64,000 nucleotides of DNA from Pyrocephalus nanus (taxonomy: Eukaryota > Chordata > Aves > Passeriformes > Tyrannidae). This document shows positions 51,291 through 63,407 of this stretch, one piece after another. The DNA is taken from NCBI GenBank assembly GCA_038380795.1, contig CM076260.1, positions 81,753,843 through 81,817,842 of the forward strand, in the 5' to 3' direction. Below the pieces are notes generated by a model, which worked only from the letters and a program-made list of their open reading frames with translations, ran no database searches and was not told the origin of the DNA. The translations under genes and the position numbers were made by a program. How positions within the stretch are numbered: position 1 is the stretch's first letter; each line of letters opens with the position of its first letter.

Positions 51291-54200
51291 CCACCATCAT
51301 ACTTGTGTAAATGAACTTATGATAGAATGCAGGTCTCCACAAACCATCCGTGTTTTATTTAAACACACATACATACATTCACATAAATGCAGTCATCTGA
51401 TAATGAGCAAGCAATGAGGTGTTTGAAGGAGCAGGCAAGGGTGCATTTAAAAGAAGCCTTTGCCCTAACTCAAGTGACTGTTATGTTTTCAGGGTGTGTG
51501 ACTCATCTGACAATCTTTTTCTTCCCCTCCCCAAGTAGGCTGAACAGTGATCAGGAAATAAATGACAGAGTTTTAACATGTACTAATAGAGAGACATAAT
51601 TAGAAGCTCTGAAGGCTTAAGAAAGGGAGGTTCCATTGTAACATCCAGCTTGCACTTGCAGGCATTATTTTATTCACTTGTTAAAATAAAAACCAGGACA
51701 AAAAAAAAAAACAGGATAAATACTACTGATCACAGGTTCTGTTTCAGTTTCGTTGTCATTGATATGACAATAGTTTAAAATATTTTCTCAGTCCCCAAAT
51801 TCTTAAAATAAATGGCATGAATAGATTATTTCACACATCCACTAAGAAATTACTAAAAATTCCATAGAATACACATTCCACTCAGAACACTGAGGAAAAA
51901 AAAATGATCTGGTAATGGACCTAGCAGGAAAAATTTTTTAAGCATCATTAATGTCTAGGATGCAAATCTCCATGTAGATTTCAAATACAAGTATGTGCCT
52001 GAGGTTCAGAACCTGCCTTGTTACTGAACAGTGAGAGATATAAGGAACCAGCTGAAATTATTCCATTAACTGGAGCTTAAATGCTGATTGCATAACCATA
52101 CCAGGAAAGAATAAATCCTCCCTTCAAAGGCTGTGAACTTTTACTACTGAACTTTGCCTGCTAAGCACCTATTTAGAGTAAGCTGTCCCTAAGGTGAAAG
52201 GTGAGAGAAGAAAATATATGCTTCTAAGAAAAGAGGCATCCAGGAGAGACCAACCCAGGCAACTCAAAGACAATGAGATAAGCAGGCATGGCACAGAGAC
52301 AGTAATTACACTGAGGAAGGGACGAAGACAAGTCAGGAGAGAAAAGGATGCGATAGAGGGTTGAGCAAAAGTAAGGTAACTACAGAGTAGATGAAAACTA
52401 CGAAGGAGGTCACAGATAACAGATGGGAAGACCAAGAGCTGCTTTTTGTAAAGATTAAACTCAGACTCAACTGAATTCCCTTTACTGGCCAGGGGACGGG
52501 ACTAGTCGCTCCAATGGCTGGGCAAAGTGACTAAGAAATCCTAATGTTTGCTCAGCAGTCATACTCTGGTTGAGACAGAAGTCTCTTGGAGCACAGCTTT
52601 TACCATCCCTTCTCTCACATCTTTACCTCAGGAGCACATTTAAATGGGGGTTTTGTCTGTTTCAGGCTTTTGCTACAGCAGGGAGTTTTATGCTATTCAA
52701 ATATGTCTGCATGTCAGATGCTTGATTTGGTCGAGGGAATTTGGAAATTTTACAAGGGGTCAACACTGCACATTTCAACCCTACGGAGGGTACATTATAA
52801 ACAAACCCTGCTTTTGCAAGTGGTTCTTAATTTAAATAACCCACCTTCCTCTGGGATTTTAAATTAAGAATTCTGGGTTTTCTCACTGTTTTTCTCATTT
52901 ACGCATTCTTTTTCCCTCTTCATTGTACCAAAGTCTGTCCCATTGTTCCCAAACTAATATAGTAATATGACAGGAAATATTCCTTTTTTTAAAAAGGGCA
53001 GGGATGTGAGAAGGTAAAAAAATGCGTTCAGTAAATATTCCAGAGCAACAGAAAAAATAATCAAGGGACAGGGTGAGGCAAGTACAGCCTTTTTTTCCTT
53101 CTGGTGTGGTTATACACATCCTATTTTTGCTCATTTTCAAAGCCATTTTGGTAATCTTCAAACCATATAATAGAGGCTTCTTATTTTGTCTATAATAAAT
53201 TTTTATACTCAGTAAGTAAACCTAATTTCCAATTTCTGTACAAACCCTTCTTGGGCTTGGGTAAATGAATGTCTGTGATTCAGCCACTGTGCCTCTAGCT
53301 ACCCTTCCTCACAATCCTAACACAGGGACGATTTTCAGCTGTGCTCTTCATACAAGCCAACTTGTTCCAGCTACTTTTACCCAGATTTGCTTCCTAAGGG
53401 ACCTCAGCAAGATGGGCTCTAATGTAGCTGAATCCATCCTTCCACCCACCAGTGGTCTCTGTTTCACTGGTTTTTTTTCCTTCTTACCCCAGGAGTCTGA
53501 AGCTCCACCCTTTCCTCCCTCCCTGACAGTCATAGCCTACAGGATAGGATGTAATAAAAATACAGGATCCCCTCTTCTGTTTTCCGCATCTTCTGAAGAA
53601 AAGTCACCAACTCGTCTTAGTCATCTCCGCCTAATCTGTTCCCTCGTATTCCTGGATAGTTTCATATTTAAAACCCTTCTTCCCCCTTAGCACTGATATC
53701 TTCATTTGTGATGGGGGTGATTCTGAGGAAATAATAACCCTCATTTAGGGATCAATGGAGAAGCCCTGACATGGTATTGCCCTTGCTGACTTCTCATCTC
53801 ATTGATTCACTCTTCACCATGATTGCCCTAACATTTACACTGTCAGAACTAAGGGGACGTTAAATGGCATAATTTAATCTGAGAAGAAAGAAAATGTCTT
53901 TTCCCCACAGAAAAGGGTTTAAAACAAATTACAGTTTTGATAACTCCAGGACTTTCAACCTTGTGCTTATATACTGGGAGAACAGAAGGAATTGGAAGAA
54001 AATAGAAATAAACCCATATAAGCTATTTGCATAATGGACTTGCTACATTGCAAATGCTAATGAACAAGGTTTTCCTTGGCTAAGTTAGAGGGCAAAGGAA
54101 ATTTTCCATGTTTAACATCGGCCCTTTATGTTCCCTAATCAGGCTGCCATCGTCTGATCTCTCTACCTCTCATATCCCAAGTTTCCTTATTTTGTGATGG

Positions 54201-57200
54201 CCAGAAAATTTTGTTCATAGTTCATTATCAAAGTAAATTCTCAAACAAATACTTTTTGGACATAAAAATACAGAAAATATGTAAGAAATAATTTTCTTTC
54301 CACTTCTCTGTCTTCAGAAGATTGACCAGGAAAAGAAAGCAGCCCTCCACTGTGCTTCTGCAAATATACAAAAGCATTCATCATCTCATGAGAACATCCA
54401 TGTCATTTAGGTGCCTGAACTTGAAGTGATCAATTACGAAAATGGGACTGTATCAGCACATGAATGTCAAATATTGGATGGAAGATAGCTTGTTAGACAG
54501 TGGGCTAACAGCAATTTGGAAAACTTTGGCTTCTCAACATTTACATAAACCTTCCAGATTTTTTAAATACCACATGGGGTTATGCTACTTTACTGAGGTA
54601 CCCTAGATGATGAATGAGTGGCATGGCATCTTGTTCATTTAAAGACAGGGAAGAGAGGAAACAGGAAGGTAGAAATAGTTTTGTCAAGGTATAATCTCTG
54701 CCTTCCTTTCAAATAATGAAACACTACCAGACTGACCCTACAAAAGCAAGTAGAATCTCTGTTTGTTCTCCATAACTTTCCAAAGACCCTTTTCTGTAGT
54801 CTGGTTTGCCACCTCTGCACACTTTTCTGTCATGTGCTGTTTCCACTTTGCCATATCCCTGCTCTCAGGAAGGACAACCATGAAGAAAGAAAGCAATGAC
54901 TGATAACAACCAGTTTTCTTCATGAAAAATAGTCAAAGTCATTACTGGACTGGAGGGCACTTTGTCCTCTTCAAACCTGCAATTAAAAGTCCATTTTGTA
55001 TACATTCAAAAGTATTGCTTTTCATCTGTGAATTATTATGGCTTTATATGTTTTCTATGTCTGTACAAAGCAAAGGTATCATGGTCAAGCTCAGCCTGAG
55101 TCAAGACTCCGAGCTGTCCAGCAGATTTTCTGTGTCATGCAATAGCTCTGTGTCCCCAGCTATAAATGACACATAATAATGATAACCTATGTTTCTTGCA
55201 GAAACTGTCCACAACTCAAAAGTGTCCAAGACATGGATAAAGACAATCCCTGTAAGCAAGGCCAAGAATAGCAATGTCCATCTGGGCTACAAGGCACACA
55301 CCTGAGGTACAAATGAAATCATCAGAAAAGAAGCTTCACTGCTCATAAAGGAATGAAGGTATTCCCTGCTGTTTGTAGAAAGTTTTCAGATATGCACTTG
55401 TAAAGTGCTTGATAAGAAAAATTGTTCCTGATTTACATATCCTGAAATAGATTTAATTAGTTATAGAGTATCATAAAATGCTTAGGAAGTAGCCACTTGC
55501 TGATGTATTCACCTGGGAGCAATTTGAGGAGCTGTTCTTCAGCCCTGCAGACATGCAAGATGAAAGAACAGACAGATCATTAGCCAACAATGAAATTAAA
55601 AAGAAAAATACAGCGACTAGAAAAAGCAATTATCATCCTTATTAAATTTTATCTGATTCGTTATCAAGTGTGGCTGGACAAAAGGACAAGAATTGGTGTC
55701 CCAACACTTCCTTGGTGAGCTGATGCATCCAGGACAAGAAGAGATGAAAGGCAGCCCTCTGCACTGAGGGCCAGGTAGGACTCTGGCATATCAAATCCCT
55801 TCCAGGATCAAAAAATATTCCCAGGGAGCTGGAGAAATAAAGCTACCATTGATGAATAATTCAGAGACAGGACCTGAATTTGGCATTGCTACTCAGATGT
55901 GAAATCAATAGCTGTTTTGCCTACAGAAGAGCTGTGGGACTCCTAAATAAAGTCATATTTTTCATGTGCATGAAACAGCCAGCAACAGTCCTCTTCTGCT
56001 CTCCATGGGCAATTGTCTTCCAGGGAAGATGCTTCTGCTGACTCCTACTAATTATATGGTTTGGTGAGCAGACATAAAATCTTTCTGGGTTCCACAGGAG
56101 CAGGTATCCATGGCAAGGTCCTTCCAAACCTCCTCTCAGATCCAGGTGGTGACTTCTGTGGAAGTTGAACCTCAGGGACTTCCCTTCCCAAGCCATGGCA
56201 CAGCGACCCTCACCTATTAAGGTAACTTATTTAGACTTATTAGGGCTACAGCTATTTTACACTGAAAAATCATCAAAATACTTGACTAAACTACCAAGAA
56301 AGAGCACAGTAATTTTCTAGCTTATTCCCTTAACTGTATCCAGGACTATTAGCAGATCATTATTCTCCAAGAATGCTATGTCTAGTCAAAATCTCCAAAC
56401 CAAGAGGATAAAGTTTATTTTGAATACTCTTAATGTCTGTGATCAACTATGTATATTTCTTATTTCTATTTTTCAGGCTTGTTCTAAAGAATAGGTCAGA
56501 TTTAATGTCCACCATACGGGAAACAGCCCACCAAATGAAATACTTATTGGGATAATTCCATGGATATTCAGAAGAACACAAAACTAATTAATTTTCTTTC
56601 TGGTTCTCAAAATGTACCTAGACAGAATGGGAAGTTTTATGAGATGCTAATTTTCTTTCTTTCCCCAAATACCATAAGAATAATTTTCTTGATTTATTTT
56701 CTATTTCAGATTCTAGTCCTGATCAGAAATGAAAAAAATCAAAGGATGAACAAACATGAAAGGTTAGCAAAACATATTTGCACCTAAAAAATGTTACATT
56801 TGCAGTTTTGAAGAAACCTAAATGTCATTTCATAGAAACAGATTTTCCCACAGCTCTATTTATTTCTTAGAGAACATGATAACAAGGATACAGTAAAGAG
56901 ATGAAACCAGGATTAATGAGACATAAGTGAAGCACTTAATAGTTGAATCTGTGGGATGATATGCACAGGAAAATGATGAAATGGCCATGAAGCATGATTC
57001 AAGAGTAAACTTCACCAAAAAAAAATATGTATCACAGGAAATATATTTGCATTTTAAGAGGAGAAAAGTGAATAACTCAGCAGAGCATTTCCATTTCTAA
57101 TTATTTGCTACTGTAATTCAATGACTAGATCCTGGGCTTTATGAAAATATTTCTGTACACTGCACAAAAGAGATCAAAAGTCATCCATTTTTATGCTAAT

Positions 57201-58659
57201 GTAAAGGAGTACAATCTCAACACAAGATCTGTCTGCAAGAGATTCTCATAGAAATACAGCATCCAATTAAAAGCAGACCAATACCTCAACTGACATAAAG
57301 CTCTACAGCAGCATGCACATTTGCCGTGTCCTACATTTTCTTGTTCAATTCTTTTTAGTTTGTTCTTTGCTCAGGTGAAAAATCTCTTAATTTTGTTTGC
57401 TAATAAACATAACCTCTATTTTCACATTTCCTCTCAAAAAGGATCCTAGACCAGGAGCACAGAGCTAGAAAATACCCCACACTACAGAATACTGTGAAAG
57501 AGGCTAAATTATTTGAAGTATTCTTGACAATTAATTTAAAACACAGTAAGACCTCTAATGTTCCTTTTGCAAAATAAGGGCTATTTATCCATTTGTCCTA
57601 ACATTTTTCCTTGGAGAATAATTTATTCTTTTAATGTTGTGATTTCATAGTTTCATCATTTTGAAATCCTTTCTCTTGAAGGAATGAGATTCTATTCACA
57701 GTGATAGCACTCTGATATTACAGTCTTAGCTGATGGTAAGCATAAGGGGGATTATCAAGATGCCATTATTTTTCAAAGTTATTCCTGAGAACAGATGAGT
57801 CTGGGTTTTAGATTAGCAGTAAATTTGCTTTGATATAATACGTTTCATAATTCCAATATAAAAAATAATTTACGAGAAACACAGTCTCTCTGTGTATTAC
57901 AAGGTACTACATTCAGTTCCATGGCAATTTTGAAAGGTGACTTTTTATTGCTTTCTGAGTGTATTATTCTTACTCTACGAATAGCAGAGGGTTTTTTGTA
58001 TTCTAAAAATTCTTTTGTTGAAGGTCAATTAATAAGCTTCAATCAGCCTACTTTTGCCCTTCTCCTTTGTTAGGATAAGGACTCCACCCTATCTGACATC
58101 ATAAATCACCAACTGGGGCTGCTCATTGCACCTTGTCAATGAAACAAGTTTACAGGTTCTAGCAAACTAGTCTCCTTCCTAGAAGCCAGCACCCTCTGGG
58201 ACAGAAGGACAGGACTACAATCAAAACCCACTAGGCTTTCAGAGGAAATTTGAGATAGGACAGGTAGCAATAAAAGAGACAGAAGTTGGGTTTTTCCTTC
58301 CTTTAGGTTCTACTGACAAAGGTTTATTAGAAGTAGGATCCATCACATTGTTAAAAGGGTTCAACACCCAGCTGGGCCTTCTATGCTTTGCTTTGATGAC
58401 CAAGTGCAACCCCAGGAGAAGGGAAGGAGGAGGATGGCAGCACTTGACACTGGCTGCTCTAAGCTGTACAAGTTCCTGGGGAGAGGACTGTGGCTTTACC
58501 TGTACCTGATTTATGCTACTATTTATAAGACTAGGATTTGATATATGAATGAATAAAAAACTGAATTTAGCAAAGGTAAAAAATGGTACTATAGGACAAA
58601 ATAAGCCTCCAGAGAGGTAGCTGCACTCCTAAGCTCCATGTTGGGCTGCAGGGCATGCA
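51291..58659. other. Anonymous AT-rich intergenic or intronic DNA
   Basis: No gene was recognised. The longest open frame, 141 codons on the plus strand at 53265-53690, is pyrimidine-rich and lacks domains. The interval 52170-52440 is purine-rich. An 11-nt A run lies near 51700. Nothing else stood out. Confidence 0.55.
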
Positions 58660-58665
58660 AACATC
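58660..58665. repeat. Target-site duplication, left copy
   Basis: AACATC directly abuts the LTR and is repeated at 59136-59141. Flanking bases also match by chance, giving a 9-nt shared word CAAACATCT, so the exact limits are uncertain by a few bases. Confidence 0.65.
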
Positions 58666-58778
58666 TATCGCTTACGGGGAAGGAGGGGGTCCCCTGGGCG
58701 AATTGGACCCTGATGGGCACACTTTGCATTGGGGAAAGAGACACACACATACGCGATATATGTCTCGCAAAATGGCCC

Positions 58779-58784
58779 TTTAAT
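58779..58784 (-). terminator. LTR poly(A) signal
   Basis: ATTAAA on the minus strand, about 17 nt downstream of the TATA box and followed by GGGCCATTTT and a GT-rich element (TATGTGTGTGTCTC at about 58755-58740), which is the expected downstream context for cleavage and polyadenylation. Confidence 0.65.
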
Positions 58785-58800
58785 ACAACAAGAAGTTAGC

Positions 58801-58807
58801 TTTTATA
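58801..58807 (-). promoter_or_regulatory. LTR TATA box
   Basis: TATAAAA on the minus strand inside the solo LTR, placed just upstream of the poly(A) signal. It would start transcription around 58775-58780, running towards lower coordinates. Confidence 0.7.
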
Positions 58808-59135
58808 CAGTGGGATACAGAAAATTCGGGAACAGGGGTGGATCTTTGGCTTGAAGCACCAAATCCAGGGTTTTAGTGATAAGGGGGTTTGAAAGGATAG
58901 GCTAGGGGGTATATTTAGCCATATATGGTAAAGGGAATGCAAGGGAAGAAGTGGTGGGAGGCACAGACAGGGGGGTCTGTGGGGGTCTTGCTAGCTGCCC
59001 TTATCGCTGGACTCAGGCGTATCCTGTAGCTGCAGTTGTCAGGATAGATGGATTTCTTCCTCGGAGGCCTCTTCCTTACAGCTCTCCTGCATTCTTCGCC
59101 ATTGCTTGTAGACCACTATAGGCCCACTTCCTACA

Positions 59136-59141
59136 AACATC
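59136..59141. repeat. Target-site duplication, right copy
   Basis: AACATC, identical to the left copy at 58660-58665. Confidence 0.65.
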
Positions 59142-62100
59142 TGTCCCCAGCACTGGCCCATTTCTTAAGGGATGGGGGAACATCCAGCCTCACAGCCATG
59201 GTAGCCATGGGTTGACAGACGGCCCTACTCATCCTCTCCATCCTCCCTCCGGGAGGAGATGCAGCTGGGGGAGATGTTCAGCCCCTCTCCCCTCTGGAGT
59301 CCTGCAGAGAGGCCAGCCTGCATGAAGACTGTAGATGTGACTCAGTCATGTCCCTTCCAGGGCTGTGGTCTTTGCAAATGTCTCCACCAGCTGGGAAGAC
59401 CAACTGGAAAATATTTAATAAACCCTGTTACCCTAATCCTTGTGCCCTCAATAGAACCAAGCACTGACCAGATTTGGGGAACGAATATTTTACTTTGAAA
59501 ACATGAAGCAAAGAGCCTTGCTAGGGCACAAATACTGTTCAAGAAAGACAGAGCCTCTCAAACATTCTGTATGAAGTGTTTTGAGTCTCAAAAGGATATT
59601 CAGAGTTTAACAGCTGTTAAATAGCCCTGTGCCAAGTGCTCAGCACAATATCGCTCTGAGACATTATGCTCCTCGGGCACCACCTGGGTGAAGGGCATCA
59701 CCTGGGCATCCCTGATGCTACCAAAAGCCCCATAATAAAAGCACCCTTTGTCCTGACTTACTTCCAAACTGAGTTACTTAACTATGACCTGGAACATCAG
59801 CTGTATTATATATTTATCCCTTCCATCAGTGGACTGGTACAGCATGTGACTATACACCATTAAACAGCTGTTGGCTTTCCATCAAAGCTGGCTATCATTC
59901 AGCCATGGATAAAATAATTATGTATAGCACTTCATTGTGTCTAGCCATCCTGAGACAGCTGCTCAAGCAGTAAAGAAACAGATTTCAGGCCCCCGGCCCC
60001 ATTTTTGAGGTGTTGCGTGACCAGCACTCTCCAGCACAAAGAGCTGGATAGTAAGACCTCTTTTTTACTCACAGATGGGTGTGTGCAATAAAGCCCATGA
60101 TGAACTTCAGTCTGATCTGGGGAATTTGGGGTGGTTTTATAATGCTGCTTTTTTTTTAATAAGGCATCCAACTCTCTTGAGCTGCTCTGGGTAATCCTAA
60201 TAGGTACCTAATGCTTTTCTTCATTTTATTCTTTAGGCCTGAAATATAATAATGTTACTGTGCTACATGTGCTCTGCAGATAAATCTCTTTCTCTTTATT
60301 GTTTTCTGATTGCCTCTTGGACATTATGTATTTTTTGTTCACACTCTACCTCATTTGTAAACTGTGGTTGAGAACGATTTATGAAGAACCGCTTGAACCA
60401 AGAAGCATTTTTAATGAGTATATTTTGCAAAGGGCAACATCACCACAAATAACACTAATTAATAGCTTTATTTGATCCAGAGAGGAGGAAAAAGCAAATA
60501 GAAACTCAGATATTGATTTGTCCAACAGACTGCCAACTGTAGAAAAGTAACCCTATGTGTTCTCCATCTTCAATTTCCATTTCTTTGTGTAACATGTGCA
60601 AGTACAATATCTGAGTAGGATTAAGATCTGCAAAATTCTCTCTCTGACAGTATACAGTAAGCAACATGTTTCTTCTGGCACTTGAGACATAACTTTAGTT
60701 TTAATACTGCTGAAAAATCCTTTATTGGAGAGGTACATTTTCATTTCTTCTCTATTTGCTCAATATCTACCGATAAAGCAAAATATTAGACTGGCCCGTT
60801 TAATTCTTAAAGAAGAAAGCAAACAAATACTGTTTAGCTATAATGCATTCCCATTGCGTCTCTTTATTTGCTGCATTTGTCAAAAGCTTACAATTTTCTT
60901 TCTCTCCCTGCCCCTTCAAGACCTTACTTAACGACTTAGTAAGCAGGATCCTCATGAGTAAATGAGAACACATGGACAGTAGACGAGGGCAGGTTTCACA
61001 GTCAAGGACAAACAAGCCCTGCCCAAAGGTCTGTAGTTCCCACACGGCCACACAGAGCCTGTCATTTTGCAGCAAACTACCAGTTTGTTCTGCATTAGCT
61101 CACTCTCCTTCGACATTGATATGAAGTGCATTGATTCCCGAACTCTTGAGCAAGCCTTCTAGCACAGCCCACCACATTTTCTACTCTAATTGTAAGATTT
61201 ACTAGATTTTTTTGTCATGACACCTAGCTTGGCTCTCTGAGCTTTCTGATAGTATCCTACTCCCCCTGCCCCCTTCTTGCACTTCACATGAAACAACAAC
61301 AGATAGCCCTGGCACATGATTTTCCCTGTGTCACAGAATGTCCCAAAAACTAAAATAGACTTCTGCAATAATACTGTAGATTTGAAACACAATTCAATAT
61401 AGAACACAAAGATTATAGACATACTTCTAAAATATATCAAATAGAATTTTTTAAAAATGGGGGCTTTGACTATATTCATATCTATTTGGTATTAAAGAAA
61501 AATCCAGATATGGAGAAATAGTTGTACTCATTAGGACATTTTCAGGGCTGCTGTAAGTCACTCTGTCTTCACACACCCTGAGGGACTACTGTCACACTGA
61601 GAAGCAACACAAATACAGCAAATTTTACTATTATGATTTCCTGGATGTGGCAGACAGTGATCCAGCAGTGCTAGAACATCTCCTGCACCCTGGTCACTGC
61701 CTCCTCCCTCTTCCCAGCATCTTGTGGACATCTCTAGGACTCTGCAGCCACCAGGACTGGCTCTGGGTTAAAACAAGGAAATCAATGAAGGCATTTCAGA
61801 TGGCAAGGACAGAGCAGCTGCAGAGAGAAAGAGAGAGAAATGAGGATTTGGTTTGCCACAGGACCACAAACTGTTTCAGTGAGGTAAACTTGTTCCAAGT
61901 GTTTTTCCATAGGAATGCTTCCTGACCAATAGAAGGCAATGACTAACTGACTTAGCAGCATGATCTGCTTTGCAAACTAAATTAATAACATTTCTTAGGT
62001 ATGCAAACTTTAATACCCATATGTGTTTGGATTTCTTCCAGATTTGATATTTACTGTGAATTTACTGGATTTATATTCTGGAATTTCCTCTGTAAAGCAA

Positions 62101-62885
62101 TTTGAGATTTACAGATAGTCAAATACCCCTCTACTAGAGCCAGGCAGTGTTGTTGTTGTAATAACATGGTGCTCAAGTGCACAAATTTCATATGGTGAGT
62201 CAGTTAACTTCAACCATGGTGGACCTGAACATCTGATGGGACTTATAAGAAATACTAGTTGTTAGTTACACCAAGAGCCAAAACTCATTTAATATACTGA
62301 CAACAAACACATGGTGCAGCCTGATGAAATTTCTTCTTGTGGCTAAATCCCAAAAGGCCACTCCAGAAGGGTCCCACAGGGGTCTTCCCTCTGATGAACC
62401 CACCAGTTAAGAAGGAGGAGTCTGTGGCATCCCTGAAGTCAGCTGCAAGCTCATCAGGGCACAGACATCATGTAAGCTTCTGTATGCAGTGTGTGTTTCT
62501 GTGGCATATACGCAATATATACTTTGCTCTGCAGGTAACTATTTTTTAAGGATATTAGAGGTGTTTTGCTGTACGTTAACCGCCAGTTATTAAAGCTAGT
62601 GATGCCATTTGCTTTGTGAATGCCCCCACCATCACTGTGTGAACGATCCTATCCTGCAGGGACTTTGCCCATCCATCCCCACCTTGCAGAGCACTGGGTC
62701 CCTGCAGCAATTCAGAACGAAGAGCAGGCTCACTGGCCGGCTCTTCCCCTCCTTCTTGTCTGTCCCCTGGATGTTTCAGTGCATATTGAAATAGCAACCC
62801 GCCTCCAGCTGGTTCTGCATTATTCTAGGCAGGTATTATAGAGGCAGGGGAAGACATGCATTTAGCCGGGGCTGCACAGAAATGC

Positions 62886-62931
62886 AGTATTTCCTTTTAA
62901 ATATGCATAGACAATTTAAAAGAGAAATACT
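62886..62931. repeat. Hairpin 1 of an adjacent pair
   Basis: AGTATTTCCTTTTAAAT (62886-62902) pairs with ATTTAAAAGAGAAATACT (62914-62931), with one unpaired base and an 11-nt loop containing ATGCAT. The stem is 17 bp. Confidence 0.85.
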
Positions 62932-62966
62932 ACGATTGCTTCAGGACTGCCTTTGGCTCTGATTAG

Positions 62967-63000
62967 AAACAGCTGAGCAAAGTTAAATGCTCAGCTGTTT
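62967..63000. repeat. Hairpin 2 of an adjacent pair, with two CAGCTG E-boxes
   Basis: AAACAGCTGAGCA (62967-62979) and TGCTCAGCTGTTT (62988-63000) form a perfect 13-bp stem with an 8-nt loop. Each arm contains a CAGCTG E-box, the core site of bHLH transcription factors, with centres 20 bp apart. Confidence 0.9.
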
Positions 63001-63407
63001 TTGCAAAGAGATTAACACCTGTTGAAGATGGAATAAAAATATGTGACAGTTTAAGAGCAAATATCAAAAGATCATTATTGTAAAGCTAACAGTAACACCA
63101 ATGACTGATCACATCCCCACCCTGTCACGCTACATCACTTCTGGGAGGTAAGAAAAGCACATTAACACATCTACAGCACTTAAGCAATATGTGCACATAT
63201 TTCAAGATCTTTTCTTATCCACAGCTGGGAGAATGGCTCCATGACTCTCTTATCCAAAGAAATTTACAGATGGTGTCAGGTCATAACAAAACAACCTCTA
63301 CCCAGGCGTGCCATGTACACTTGAGGCAGACAGCTATATTATAGCATGGGTTGTTATAGTGCATGCTGGTGTCCCATTTGGGGTAGGAGGAGCATCCTTA
63401 ATGTCTT

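Larger units (their letters stand above)
58666..59135 (-). mobile_element. Solo LTR of an avian endogenous retrovirus
   Basis: A 470-bp segment on the minus strand has LTR architecture. It starts TGTAGG, has a TATAAAA box at 58807-58801, an ATTAAA poly(A) signal about 17 nt further on at 58784-58779, then GGGCCATTTTGCGAGAC, a GT-rich stretch and a C-rich U5. The same spacing of TATA box, poly(A) signal and GCCATTTT is found in alpharetrovirus and related class II (ERVK-like) avian LTRs. The hexamer AACATC flanks both sides (58660-58665 and 59136-59141), fitting the 6-bp target duplication of that class. No internal retroviral sequence or second LTR is visible, so it is a recombination-derived solo LTR. 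The 3' terminus reads TA, not the canonical CA, perhaps a mutation or an error in my boundary. Confidence 0.8.
59142..63404. other. Anonymous intergenic or intronic DNA
   Basis: No gene was recognised. 59160-59400 is GC-richer, with a CCATGGTAGCCATGG repeat near 59197-59211, but has no open frame with features. A short imperfect 18-bp tandem (GGCACCACCTGGGTGAAG / GGCATCACCTGGGCATCC) lies near 59676-59711. A second GC-richer pocket at 62620-62870 leads into the paired hairpins at 62886-63000. Confidence 0.5.

Noticed and set aside
53265..53690. 141-codon plus-strand open frame
   Set aside because: Pyrimidine-rich composition gives long S/P/L/F-rich frames by chance; there are no motifs and no splice or promoter context.
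58654..59139. Alternative LTR boundaries using TG at 58656 and CA at 59138
   Set aside because: These give no matching target duplication, whereas 58666-59135 gives an exact AACATC duplication.
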